The notes beneath the pieces were generated by a model. The model had not been told where the DNA came from and searched no databases. It was given only the letters and a program-made list of their open reading frames with translations. The translations under genes were made by a program, and so were the position numbers. From assembly GCA_963921935.1 (NCBI GenBank), contig OY998180.1:211412744-211476743 (forward strand): a stretch of 64,000 nucleotides of DNA, read 5' to 3'. Below are positions 20,301 to 34,900 of this stretch, one piece after another. Position 1 is the first letter of the stretch. Each line of letters starts with the position of its first letter. The stretch is from Galeruca laticollis (taxonomy: Eukaryota > Arthropoda > Insecta > Coleoptera > Chrysomelidae).

Positions 20301-23300
20301 GAATCTGGTTGTTTGTCGATTAATATAGCCGCTAAGATGAACGTGACTCTCGTATGAAAACCATATGTTTTTCAAAAATTCGGGATCTTCGTAAATTAAA
20401 CTCAACATGCGACCACAATAAATTTCTCTTGCACGTTTGTCCGCAGCATTTAGTCGTTGTCCAACTTGAATACCATATGGATAACCACCAATTGATTTGA
20501 ACATGCGACGTAAAGACGTTTCACTAATGTCGAGTTTACATGCAGTTCTTACAAGACTTCTTTGAGGTGATTGCACAACTTGGTTAAAAACACGTCCTTC
20601 ATTTTCGTTAGTGCATACTGTTTTTCGACGACCTGAAGAACCTTTACGTTGACACAATACACTACCAGTGCGACGAAATTTTTCAACAACAGCTTACATC
20701 ACACTTTTACTAGGAGCTGCTTTATTAAACTTTTGTTGATATTTTATTGACACCTGTTCTAAGCTTGGACCATCATTACGACCTTTTCCGTATGAACGAA
20801 AATAATGCTCTACCATAAAAACTTTTTCTTTGTTGTTAGAACCATTTTTAAATCAAATTTAACTGCAGCGTACTATTAATATATCAACTAATGACAATTA
20901 AGTCAAATATGACACATCCATATTACATAAACAACTCCACAGCACTCTCTGTTTCGGTACTGTTTATTTTGGCGGATACCGTATTTAGTCACTCTGTGGC
21001 CGTTGCTATGCACACTTATATTGATTTTGAGAAAATACCGGAAGAAGCCAAAGTAACTGCTAACTTTATTGAGGAAATGAACAAATTGTTTGATATATTG
21101 AATTCATGCAATTTGGAAACATGCCATGCTTTTATGGGAACTACAGAGCAATTTGAATTTTTAAACAGAATGGACAAGCTTTTTTCAAACTTGAAAGTTT
21201 TAGATAAAACGGGAAAGAATGTAACAAATTCTATGAAATTTATTTTCGGTTGGAGGCTTACTATTTCCTCAGTCTTAAATTTATGGAAAGTTTTGAGCAG
21301 TAAAAATTACAGATTTTTATTAACACGTAATCTTAATCAGGATTGTCTCGAGAATTACTTTGGACAAATCGGAAACACCAGAAATCCCACTGCCATACAG
21401 TTTACCAGAGCATTTAAAAAGCTTTTTGATATAGGATATTTTCACGAGACACAAAACAGTAATTGTATGGAAGATAGTAGCGATATTTCGCTCATTATAA
21501 AATCGGACTCGTTCAGAAATATCGAGAGTTTTCAGGAAAAAAATTAAGAAAATATTTCACCAGTTATAAAAATAGAGTCAACAGATTATAGGAATCTAAT
21601 ATCAGAGGAAGGAAATGCACTGGTCTATGTTGGTGGATATTTTTTACGTAAATGCCTCTTTAAACATTCTTGTGATGTTTGTTCACAATATTGTTCAGTA
21701 TCCGAAAGAGACGAGTTAACTTCATTTTGTTCATATGTTGTATTTTGTAGTGTATTCTATTGTATACTTTCGTCTGGATAAATGATTATATATATGTATA
21801 TTTAAACATATTTAGCTTATTAGCTGCGTATCTATGCAATTTAAAATTATTTTATACTTATTATGTTATGTTAAATTATGATAGGAAGATATGTATTTTC
21901 ATGCAAACATGTATCTATGTATTTATTCATAAATAAATCAATATTTAACGCCTGACCCTCGTAGACATACTTCCGAGTAAACATATTGTTCACTGTGCCG
22001 ACTGACCCCCGTATAACACATTTTGGCTGTTATCTGCACGATTTATGAGCGATGACAAAAAACGCGGCAATTTGCAACAACATCAAAGAAGTTACCAGAC
22101 TTATTGGAATTTATGGACGATGATATAGCTTCCGGAGTGCGGAAAAATTAGTTTTAATCATTGAAACCGTTTATTTTTATAATATACACTTACTTGTGAA
22201 TTTCATGACCATGTGTAAATTAATAGGTGGCTTAAGTACCCATGTGCACACTGTATCGTTTCTGAAGGTGTTGGGATACATAGGACTGTAAATTTTCCCT
22301 TTATTATTATAAATCGTTCCTCCACAGCCAGGTCCGTCTTCAGTACTAACATACAAAATATCATATTTCATAAATAATCGTACTAATTGCACTGAACGTC
22401 TATTATAAACTTTGAAATATAATTTATTTGTAGAGGAAAATATTGGGTCGGGTATCCTATAGCCACAGGTTGTCAAAAGAGTCTTCTCTGTAGGACCACC
22501 ATCTCTAATCTGAAAAATTATTTAGATATTATTAAATGAGAATTTTGAAAAATAGAAGATATTTGTATGAGAGACTATCAGCTTCAGTTATTATCAGACG
22601 TCCTAAGGCTCACAAAAATTGCTTCAAAATTTTATTATATGTAAAATAATGGGTCTAGTTTTTACATACCTCTAATCCAGATTCAGAACAATTATTTGAG
22701 TTGTATATATAGAACGTTACAAAGTACAAACTTATTGTTCGATTTTCGGGAACATCTATGAAAAACGAGCAGTTCGTTAGGTAATTACCACTGGTTAATC
22801 TTCCTTGAAGTTCTGTATAGTTTCTATTGCATCCTGAAACATTGAAATAATTAACCAATTGGTAACCCTCAAAAGCTTATTCTCTTATATCACCTGGTAT
22901 AGAATATTCCAGTTTGAACCCTCTTCCTTTCGGTAGTCCTCCTTTACTCACGAATGAGATAGTAACTGATTTTCCAGATGTATGATAATCGAAGGGCGTT
23001 TCATCCACGCCACAGAATAGATGTCGTCCTCTTATATCAGTATAAATCTGAAACAGTAAAGTTTGTCATAATACTTAACCTAAAATGTCATACAGCCAGT
23101 TACCATGTAAGTTAATTCAGCACAGATATCTTGTAAGTACCAGTGTGGTGGAATGATGTTCAATTACAAAAAGCAAAATTACAGCAGATACTAATAATTT
23201 GTCAGTCAATAACAGTATAATGGCACCTAAGTGGGTGATTACCGGCTCATGCAAAGTCGAATGGTAATGCCGGCCTAAATAGCTACATCAATTTTGCGCA

Positions 23301-26300
23301 TTTATTTACATTTATGGCAAAAGGTTATGAGAAGGATGGGATCTTTATTCGCGAATCAAATTATGAATTAAAAGTGGGGATGCTGGCTCGCGCCGCAGCA
23401 ATTGCCAGTAGCATATGTAAAGTGAAAGGAACAACTGCACTTTTATTGAAATTTGCTATTTTTTTATAAGTAATTTGACTTCAACTGTTAAGGAATTCTG
23501 ACCAATAACTCCTAGAATTAAGGCTGTTTGGGTAAGTTTTTTATTTTGGTTGGTTAACAAAGATCTATTAAAAATATATTTCACATTTTTTAAATGAAAT
23601 TTTGTAGAAAAAATCGTCAAAATTGCATAAATATAGTGGAAATGTGCCCATATGATGGACCACAAGTTGTATTTTCAAATTTACCGCGCATCACGGACTA
23701 CCGACATCTCGGTTAGGATGATTGACGTTTAAAATCAGTTGTTTACAAGCGTTCATACGGATATAAGTCGTTTAGGTGAAAACATCAAATTAAGTCAAAA
23801 CTGGTAAGTATTGATATAACAATGTGGCTTGGCATGACTTTTTTTATGCTCAGTTAGAATCTGCTTTTGTTACTGCAACCTACAGAAACTGTTTCATGTT
23901 GACTGTCGGGCACAAATTGAGGTTATGACAAAGAATAAAAGTTTGGTATTTTTTAGTGAATTATATCTTATTGCCTATGACGGACCCTTGAACTGTGTCT
24001 TATGGTGGACCAGGGGTCCATCATTGGCAATGCATTAGTTACACTATTTTAATTATGTTTTTCTTGGTTTTGCAGATATGACATTTAAGAAAAGGCAACA
24101 ATGGGACGAGTATGACATGCGATAAGCTATGCTCAATGTTCAAAACCATAATATGGGCTATAAGTTGGCAGCAAGGACGTTTAGTGTTCCCAAAACAACC
24201 TTGCAAAAACGTCTGGCTAAACAGGATAGTTGTAAGCGTGATTTGGGAGGTCGAAGAGCAATTTTCTCTAAAATCATCGAACAGGAGATTGCGAGTCATA
24301 TCATTGATATGGAAACACGTTTTTTTGGACCGACGTCCAAAGATTTGCGACGAATGGTACTTGAAATAGCCGAAAAAAATAAAACAGAACATGGTTTCAA
24401 TCGCGAAATAAAAATGGAAGGTTGGAAATGGGTCTGAAGCGCAATCCACGAATATCTTTGAAGAGCCCAGAAAGTACATCACTAGCTAGAGCCCAGGCTA
24501 TTAACAAGCCTAATATCGAACCCTATTCTAATGCACTAGCTAATATTATGGAGAAACACAAAAGTTTCTTGCCGAAAATATATACAATATGGACGAGTCA
24601 AGTTTGACTACGGTCCAGAAGAAGTGCCAGAAAATGTACGCACCAAAAGGTCGCAATCAAGTTGGTGCGTTTAGTAGTGCCGAGCGTGGGCAACACGTAA
24701 TTGTAGTGTGCGCAATGAATGCCATAGACAGTTACGTTCCTCCTGTTCTTATTTACCCTCGTCAATGAATGAACGATGAGTTTATGAATAGTGCTCCCAC
24801 TGGTAGCATAGCTTTTGCACAAGAAAAAGGTTGGATGACCAGCGAAATGTTTTGTAAATGGTTAAAGCATTTCGTAAGGTACGCTAAAGTGTCTAATGAG
24901 AATAAGGTGCTTTTACTACTAGATGGCCACAGTAGCCATAAAAGTCTTGAATCTCGGCAGTTTGCGAAAGAAAATGGTGTAATTGTATTTTGCTTTCCTG
25001 CACACTGCTCTCATCACGTTCAACCATTGGACGTTGGATTCTTTCGTCCACTTCATACATATTTGGAACAAGACAAATTGAACCAAAGTGTAAGAAGAAT
25101 TGAGGAAAAACTCACCTAAAAGTATGAACCAAACCAGGGTGGAAAAATATATACAATACATTTGTAAAAACACATATGTAGAAGTAGAGAACAATAAACA
25201 ATCAAAAAACAACTTACACAGCTAATCGATTTAACAGCAATCATCGAACTAAGGATATAATCAATATATCAAAAAACTGAATATGGGATTTTGAGGTGTT
25301 GCCAGATTGTGTTGAGAAATCAACGAATAAAATTGTTTAAGATTAGAAAATCTTGAATTATATAGTTTACGATACTTTTAAAAACAAGTAAGATATTTGT
25401 AGATATGAAACTCATCTTACTTCTTTTCGTCATTGTATATATTTGAAGGTTTAAATTCAGTTCAGTTGCTAGCGTTGTAAAAATGTGTTGGTCAATATTT
25501 TGTATTCTTTCGGTGTTGTTGTAAATTCAAAGGGTAGTTTCATTTTATTTCAGCTTTGTTAAATACTTTTAAAATATCACGTTTCGCACTATTAATTGTA
25601 AACAGTATTGTTGGAGCAATGAAATAACACATTTTGAAATTCGTGAAAGACATATTGTCGCATTGTGTTTGAAATCCTATAGTTAAAAATTTAGAAAAAT
25701 GTCACGTTTCACACTATTATTTATTGTATTGTAAAAGCCCTAAAATGTTATTACTTGGAGCAAAACTAAAATTGTAACTTATTGTCACGTTGTGCGTGAA
25801 TTTTTATGGTAGATAATCGGAAGGAGTGTAATAAATGTTTTAATAACTTTTCGGAGTAAAAAGGTCACAATAAGACGGTCTCGCTTTTTGAATGTTCAAT
25901 GGAAATTGAAATATCTAATGAAGGCGTCCATTGTTGATTCTTGTCGATGATTCTGGCAAGTAAAATGATACTGGCCAATAGAAAATGTTTATTTAACACG
26001 TCTTACAACGTGAAGAAGTCAGTTCCTAATTCAGTACATCACTCAACAACAAAGTTAGTTACTAGCTCATCGCTCAATCAACGAAGTGAGTTCAACACTC
26101 ATTCAAGAAGTATTCACAGTTAGTTAAGGAGTTATCACATAGTTACGCAATCGGTTAGTAAGTTATCGGTTACATTATTAAGGAGTCAGTTGGTTGAATA
26201 GTGAATCGGTTAAATAGTGCAACAAAGTCGAAACTCTAGTTCTAAGTGTAATTCAAGTTGTTTCTTAATTAGTTTTCGAGTTCATCTCTCAATTAGTTCA

Positions 26301-29300
26301 TAACTCAGTTCGACACTCAATCGAGTTCTTCGAGTCGTCATTACATATCGATGTAACTTCACTCAAAGTCAAACATTCAGAGATACTAAGTCTAACATAT
26401 CGTTACTTAGTTTCTATACGATTCAAGCGAGTATTCATTAAATCGAAACATAAAGTGTCTTCCGATCTGAAACCATCGAAGTTCAAACATTCATAACTTT
26501 GTACCATTCTTGTAAATTTGTACATAATAAATTATTAATTTCGACATTAATTTTATCAAATTGAGATTATTAATCTAGTTGAATGTTTACGCCAGTTGAC
26601 GAATTTCAACTTGAAATATAATCAAAAACCAAAATTATTGATTAGATGGTTATATATACGATTTAATTTATCAGTATCTGTTTTCTTGTTAATAGAACTT
26701 TTGCTTTTTTGGATCATAACCACCTCAGTAATTAGTCTCTTCTTATAATTCTCCTCAAAATCAATCATACTCACGTTTTAAAAATCGAAGTCATGATTTC
26801 TTTCAAAATGGTAAATCTGCAAAGCTGTTTCATTTGGGTCAGTAAAATGTTTATTATTACAAGAATTCTTGTGTCCTCGAACTCTATCGCGTAGGAGCCG
26901 TTTAGTGTGGCCAACATATGACGCAGAACAATCCCGACAGGGGACTAAATTCGAATTATATAGTTTGTCTAACTCATCCTTCATCAAACTATAAAAATCG
27001 CTGAACTTTTTAGTATAATAAAAAACTATCTGATTTGTATCGTTAGATAAAATGTGTTTGATTCTCTGAGACAATCCGTTGACAAACGGAATTTTATAGT
27101 AATTTATTTGATTGCCTTGAGAAGTATTTCGAATTCTATTATCAGTGTTCTGTATGATTTTATTAATAATAGAATAATATCAAGGCGTAATCTATTTTTA
27201 AACATTTCTATATTTTCGGTAATAAATTGTGGATGTGATAATCTAACTATTCTAATCTTAAATTATCTCATTATAGCAATCTTTTGTTTAAATGTATGAC
27301 ATGAATGGAAACTGAGAAGTGTCTTCAGCGACATCGACAATTTAGAAGATATTACCTTAGTAAACAACCTGGATTCTGACATTAGGACTTTTCAAATAGA
27401 TTTAACAACAGTAACATTCAGGTTCTCAGAATTGACATATTGAATCCTACTAACAGTCTTAAGTCTATTGAAAATATCAGTCCTGTTGAAAATCTGAATA
27501 ATCTTAATTATGTTGCCGATCCAAATGCTGTAGAATACTTGAGTTATATTGAAAATGATATTTTCGATGAAGGCCCCAGTTCATTTGAAAATCTTAATTC
27601 TGTTTAATATTCAGATCCCGTTCCATTTATAAGTGTTGAAAATCTTGCTAGAAATCAAAATGTCAACGCGGAACCAATAAATGAAAACGAAATAGAAAAT
27701 AAAGATCAAGAGAAAGTTGATTTACAAGTTCATGATAAAATAAAAGTTGTTGAATAGGTTCAGAAATATCGCCTCTAAGCTGCTTACAAAATCAGCAAGT
27801 AGAAAATATAATACCGAGGTCGCTTGATTGTTTAGAAACTCCTCCAAAGTCAGCAAAACTAGAAAACGGAAAAGATGATAGCATTAAAGAAAAAATAGAA
27901 AATGTAACGGAATAACTTGGATGCCCAAAATCCCCCCAGTTTCAGCGAATCTGGAAAATAGAAAGGATAACAGTAATAAAGAACAATTAGAAAATATTGT
28001 AACAAGATCACTTGATTGCTTAAAAACTCCTCCAGATAGCAATAAAGAGAATACATCTGATTATGTAATAACGCCTCCAAACTTTCCAACGCCGTTTAAA
28101 AACGCTTTATTTTTCCCAAATAAGCCAAATTCGAACAAAAAGCGAGTAACAGAAAAATTAACTCCGGTCGTCGCAATCTCAGACGAGTTCATTGAATACC
28201 AAATAAGAATAAAGTAATGAACAGAAAAAGAGAGACAATCTAGAAAAGAGAAAACGAAAAGCTGATTAAAAAGATGAGAAGAAAAAGGAGTTCAATCAGG
28301 CAGTTTAAATGAACCTACGAAAAAGCACAAAATACTTAAATCAATAAAAAATACAACTAGTTTTACAAAAGAGGTATCCTTTTCCTAAAATAATAAATGC
28401 ACTTTCCAACAAGAATATCCCCCAAACCATAAATGGCTGGATATATAACATGCTCCCAAAAAGAGCAATAAAAATCAGTGTGGATGATGTAACCATCAGA
28501 GGCTTGGTTGTGAAAGGTTGTCCACAGGGAGGGGTGCTCTCACCACTACTATGGAACATGGTCTTAGACTCCTTGGTCAGCCACCTCAATGATAACAACT
28601 TCTACACAATAGCATACGTAGATGACCTGGTGATTCTGCTAACAGGAAGATTCGAGGAGACACTCTGCGCTTTACTGCAGGAGGCCCTCAATATCATAGA
28701 ACAATGGTGCAGAGACCATTCGCTGTCAATAAATCCAAAAAAGACTGAGATGGTCCTCTTCACGAAAAAAAGGAAGCTTGCAAAACATCAAGCCCCAAAG
28801 CTCCTAGATACCAAACTTAATTTCTCTTCAGAGGTGAAATATTTAGGGGTCACCTTTGACAGTAAGTTAACGTGGAACTCCCACTTAGAAAACAGAGTTA
28901 AAAAAGCATATATTTCTTATGAGCAGTGTCGTAGAACCATCGGCCGCACCTGGGGAATGTCATCTAGGGTTGCTGCCTGGATCTACACTGCCATCATCAG
29001 ACCTATGCTAACGTACGGCGCGATTGCCTGGGGAGCTAAAGCAAACCAGCTGACAGTCGTCCGTAAACTGGACCAAATCCCAAGAACAGCATGCCTCAAC
29101 ACAACAGGAGGCATGAGAACCACACCAACAAGAGCTATGGAGGTAATCCTCGGTCTCACTCCCCTTGACATATACATCAAGGAGGTTTTTTTGATGACCA
29201 TAGCACGTCTGCGCTCTACTGGTATACAACCTGATGTAGGATCCGATAAACTGAGACGTAACTTGTGGCATAAGGCCCTCAGGGAGATCCCACTGCTGCA

Positions 29301-31880
29301 GGCCAATACGGACTCGATTCCACCGCGATATGCCTTCAACAGGCCCTACAAGGTAATCTTTAAAAATAACTCACAAGACCTATTGGAAGAAGGCGCAATC
29401 CGCATCTTCACAGACGGGTCTAAATCCAATGTGGGCTCAGGATGTGGTATTTTTTCCAGATCCCTGAATCTAGACATAAAATGGGCAATGGGCTGCAATG
29501 CAGGTGTTGCTCAAACAGAGCTCACTGCTATCTACATCGCTGCTAAGGAGATTACCAAAAGGAAAACCACAGGTAATAATATATACATCTTTACGGATAG
29601 TAGACAAACACTACTAGCCCTGAACAGACCACGTATTACATCAGGCCTAGTACTAGAATGTCACAGGGCCTTAATCGAAGCCTGTAACAACAACACGGTC
29701 ACTTTAGGCTGGATCAAGGGCCATGAGAAATCGAAAGGAAACCGTATTGCAGACTCGCTAGCCAGGAAGGCAGCCTCCCAAAAACTCTTGGGACCTGGCA
29801 CTTTCATTAGTCTATCGGCGTCAGCGACGGCCGACCTATTAAAGGAACACTCCCTTAATGAGTTTAAGGGTAGATGGGACGACGCAGAAGGCTGCAGGCT
29901 TGCCAAGGAACTGCTACAGTATCCGGATAGCAAAGTAGCCAAAAAATACGTGACTATGAACAGGCGGAACCTACGAACAACCACGGGAATTCTGACTGGT
30001 CACTGCCACCTACGAAAACACCTTCACAGACTGGGTCTATCCAACACCCCACTTTGTAGAGGATGTGAACAAGAAGACGAGACTGTCGAACACATTCTTT
30101 GCGAATGTCAGACACTCTCTCATTTTAGGTTTCAAGTATTCGGCGATCACAGGCTAACATACGCCAATATGAGGGAACTTAATTCAGGCGACGTTATCGC
30201 CTACTTTAAGGAAGTAGGCTGGATGACTAGCTAGAAGGAAGTTTTGAACCTCAGAAGGATGCACAATGGGCCAATTGTGGCCTAAGTGCTGTGGGGCCAC
30301 CCACCCTTCAAACCTTTACAGATACAGATACAGGGGTATTCTCAAATACGAGCAAAAATATTTCCCGGGTTTAATAGAATACGCCAAATCAAAATCATAT
30401 TATATAAAAGCCATGGAACGTTGCAAATTGCCCCATCATGAATATGTGATATGGTATGATCTTGATGAAGTGATCTCCAAAATAGAGCCGCTTCGGCCCA
30501 TCAACAAGAGAGGATTTTATGAAGTTCCTTAAAATAAAGAAATGGAAACTAATGTATGATAACCAAATAATTATTCGTTTTTGAAAATAAACAAGTTAGT
30601 GAAGTACTTTCTGCAATTTTCATGTATTTTTCGTGATAAAACACACAATTTTGTAGTAATACGATATTAAATTAAGCTCAGGTCGGCGTTAGATTAGGAG
30701 ATTCTTTGACAGCCGGTAATAGGAGAAAGTGACATTTAGTGATTTTTTTTTATTTAAAATCACAGAAAACTCCCCTTTTGCCCTATAAAAGAATATACAC
30801 AGAATATGAACTTTCACTCTAATCCAAGCTCCGAAATCTAAAATTTCCTTAAGTAGGTCGGTAATACCATAATTTACTTTATTTGAAATCAAGTATTTTG
30901 CGAAAACATTAAATTTGTCTGAGTGCAGTATTTAGCTTGTACAAATGTATCCCAGTTAATCCTTGGTGTAATTATTATCATTCTCGCCACTATGATAACA
31001 AATTTAACTAACCGGATTTAATATGTTACCATGTAATCCGTTCCATTAAACAATATATTTCGCAGATAATCCTGCCTTATGGAAAATAATAAAATCTCAC
31101 GTTTAACAAATTTCTCTTCTCTAAGTCAATAAAAATGCATTTCTCTATCGGTTATTTACATTAGACTATTTAAAATGTTCTTACCAGTGATGTGTGTTTC
31201 ATGGTTCCAGTATAAATGGAATTCGATCCTAATCCTGCCGCAGCAGCAGTATTTGGGTCTTCGAAAATTTGAATAAAATCACCTGTACATTGTCTACTTT
31301 GATCAGTATTAATTACTTCGTTAGTTAGATTGAACTCTATAAAATGAATGAGTATTTTGTCAAAAGTAGTATTCGGAGAAATTGCGTAGCTACATTTCAA
31401 ATAGGATGGATAAGAGCCGCTTCCATAGTTTGGAGACGTTAATATCTTTTTCTCCATGGTAGCTGTTAATACAGAAGTACCGCACACAGCTGAAAAGCAG
31501 AAGAAAAGAACGAATATGATATTTTGGATCACATATACAGGGTGTTTTCAAATGACACAACGTTTGCATGTACATACCTCTCGTAAAATTGGACAAGATG
31601 ATATAGGGATTGAGGGGTCCAACCCATTTACTTTTCGAAATACAGGGTGTTAAAGTTATGAAAAATGTAATGTTTTAATTTGACAACTTTAAAATGGATG
31701 AATATATTGATCTGACATTTGGCAGATTGTTACTTTTCCGCCAACCTATCTAATATGCGAGAAAAGTATTGGTTTACCCACAAAAAAATTGGAAATTTGA
31801 AATTTTTTTTGAGTTATTTTTACGTTATTCATCAACAACAACACGAAAAAACGGTTTTTAGAAAAAAATCCTGTGTGTAT

Positions 31881-31922
<42 letters not shown>

Positions 31923-34900
31923 GGCCACTTTTCCTTGCAAGTCTTGTTAACACGATACAGCCTCCGGAGTGCAATAAGTCACCAATTTTATGATGGAATA
32001 TTGTTAAGGACATTCCACAGATGAACCCACGACATTTTGTCGTTATTCGAGAAATTTCAGTTTGTTAGCACGATACAGCCTCCGGAGTTCAACAAGTCAC
32101 CAATTTTATGATTGAATATTATTCAGGGCATCTCACTGATGAACCCTATTGATTTTCAGCTCACCAGAGCCAATACAACCGGTGCTACAGTACTTTAAGT
32201 ACGATATTTTTGTCATTTTTGGAGAAGTTTCAGTTTGTTAGCACGATACAGCCTCCGGAGTATATACAAGTGATGAGTTTTATGATTGGATATTATTCAG
32301 AGCGTCTTAAAGATGAACCCTATTGATATTGAGCTCACTAAAGCCAGTACAACGGGTGCTGTGGTACTTGAAGTACCAAATTTTTGTCATTTTTGGAGAA
32401 TTTTCAGTTTGTTAGCACGATACAGCCTCCAGAGAGTATACGATTGATCAACTTTATGAATAAGTATTGTTCAGGGTGTCTCACAGATGTACCCTATTGC
32501 TTTTCAGTTGACTAGAGCGAGTACAGCGGGTCCTATAAAACTAGATATACTAAATTTTTGGTTATTTTTGGAGAAATTTCGGTTTGTTAGCACGATACAT
32601 CCCCCGAAGTGTATACAAGTAACAATTTCATGATAGAATATTGTTCAGACCCACAGATGCGAAAAAGTTAGTTTTTTCCTTTAAAACCGTTTATTTTTAA
32701 ATGTAAAAGGGCATATCTTGATGGAAAAACATTTTTCAATTCTTGATCCAGTGGTGTACATGTGGAAGAATATGAAACCTTTCCCCTCCCATTTTTTACG
32801 CCACTGGCATTTGAAGCTATTTTTATTTGATTTTTTATTCCTCAATAGCTTTCACGTGAAAAACGCATTACCTTTACATATCAAAAACTTTTATGTTTTC
32901 AAGATATTTAGTGTCTTTATGAAGTCTGCAAGATCACTTTTTAATAAAAAAACAAATATTTCTTGAATGTTTTTTAATAACAACCAAACTATTAATGGTT
33001 AGAATATGTAACTGGAACTAATTTGTGAAACAGCAATGCATATAAAACATTGAGAGAGGATTGTTGAAAATACTTTTCCAAACTTGTGATTTTATTAACA
33101 AAAGAATTAATGACAATAAAAAATAAGATAATTACAAAGTTAAATAATATCCCATTCAAACATAATTTTTAACTGAGCCGCCAACAAATTACAAAAGATG
33201 TTCAAAATGTTGTCCATTTACATTTACACATAATCTGCAACGTTTTCTCATTGAAAATAGCATACCTTGGAAATACTGGCCATTGCCGCAAATAATTTCT
33301 GTAGCTGCATGGATTCTTGCTATCAGATCCTCCTCCGTTTCTACTATTGTATCGTAGACTAGGGACTTCATGTAACCCCACAGAAAGAAATCAATTGGAT
33401 TTCAATCCGGTGACCTCGCAGGCCACATATTGGGTTCACCTCGGCCTATCCAGCTGTTTCCGTATTGTTGGGTTATAAGTTGTCTGGCCGCTAGAGAATA
33501 ATGTACAGCCCCATCGTGCTGAAACCATACATTATCCATATTCGCACTAATATTTGATGGTACAACGTCGTTTAATGGATCAGGCAGGGCTTCTCTCAAA
33601 AAATTACAATAAATATTACCATTGAGTTTATTATGTAATAAATATGGACACACTATACAATCTCCAAGAATGCCTGCCCACACGTTAAGCGAGAACTTTC
33701 CTGAAATCCACGTTGTCGAATAACATATGGATTTTCGTCATCCCACACGTGGCTATTCCTTGAATGAAAAATTCCTTCACGTGTGAATTTGGCTTCATTA
33801 GTAAATAGAACAAATTCGGTAAAATTCCTATTTTCTAAACATTTTTGGGTGTACCAATTGGCAAACTCCACTCTTTGAAGACAATTTGTTGGTTTTAGGG
33901 CCTGAACTTGGGTATACTTATAAGGATACAACTGCTGCTCATTTAAAATATTCCACACAGTTGAGTTGCTTACATTTAAAGATTTGCCAATGGTGTGAGT
34001 GCTAAAATCGGATCTATTTTCAATACGGTCTAGAACAGCCTCCTTTAATTGAATCGCTGATTGCAGAAAGGGTACATGTCATGTTTTCTGTCATTTTGTG
34101 ATTATGAGGTCATTCGAAAGCTCAGACCAAGGCGCATCGTTGGGTGTAAAAAGGATGTATGTACTAAAATTCCTTATGGACAATAATAATCATATTAAAA
34201 ACCGTTGAGTGCAGAAAAGGTCTAAGTCATTGCCTTGTACCCTTTCTGCATTCAATTTGTCTTGAGAATATGTAAACATGTGGCGTGTTTATGATAAGTG
34301 TGGCTGTCGTCACGTTGTCGAGAGTGAGGACTTAACTAATAACAAGCGTTAGAAAGGTGTTGTTAATTGTGATGATTATAAAAGGAACGTCATAAAAAAA
34401 TGCCGGTAAGTTTGGTATATCTGAATCAGGAGCAATACATATTTCATAACATCATTTTGTGTTTTCCAGGGTTAAAGGCCACGAGTATACAAATTATAAA
34501 GGGAACAGTGTGGCTGCTAAATCTATTGGAGCTCCATGTAACTGCAGATTAAAATGCTTCGAGAATATTACTGTTGAGAAACAGGGTGAAACATTTGAAA
34601 GATTGTATGTCTTAGCAACAAAAGATTAACAAGACTTGTACTTGCAAGGATTGGTTCAAGCTGAAAGTGTTAAAACCCGTCGGCGTCGTCGTTCCCGGAC
34701 ACCACGAATGGAAGACTCTAGGCGAGATACCACGTTTAAATATTACATTCTGGTTGGAAGTGAACGACAAACGATATGTAAGAAGGCATTCTTATCTCTT
34801 CATTCCATAAGTAATAAGCGATTACAACGCATTCAACAGTTGTTAAAAGCAGGTGTCACCCCTACTGATAGAAGAGGCAAACAGGTAAGCGCTAATGCTA

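Larger units (their letters stand above)
17800..21780 (+). pseudogene. P-element (THAP9-like) transposase, split by a mariner
   Basis: P-element transposases are THAP-finger DDE-type enzymes. Exons 17800-17894, 18012-18196, 18254-18355, 18442-18543 and 18646 onward join in frame with GT/AG sites. The THAP finger shows CSVEC near residue 8, CRAHF near residue 68 and an AVP box. A coiled-coil stretch follows, then CIDEMSIKANLFYN, VTSDQGPNFYKLVK and LFDVPHLIKSTRNNFLSYN of the catalytic core. Damage: a one-base shift in a T run near 19425, a mariner insertion at 19669-20981 and an in-frame TAA at 21545. Sequence typical of the C-terminus (ALVYVGGYFLRKC) continues past that stop. Confidence 0.88.
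31536..33345 (+). repeat. Left arm of the long inverted repeat
   Basis: It pairs with 36855-38693 in inverted orientation. Landmarks: TACAGGGTGTTTTCAAATGA at the tip, GGGATTGAGGGGTCCAACCC near 31607, the satellite cassette from about 31733, then AATTCTTGATCCAGTGGTGT near 32739 and the transposase C-terminus at the inner end. Confidence 0.85.

Noticed and set aside
24039..24482. 147-codon minus frame.
   Set aside because: It is opposite the pogo-type transposase, which has recognisable motifs.
28983..29339. 118-codon minus frame.
   Set aside because: It is a shadow of the LINE ORF2.
31746..32024. Frames with poly-Val or poly-Asp.
   Set aside because: They are readings of the GTC run in the satellite cassette.
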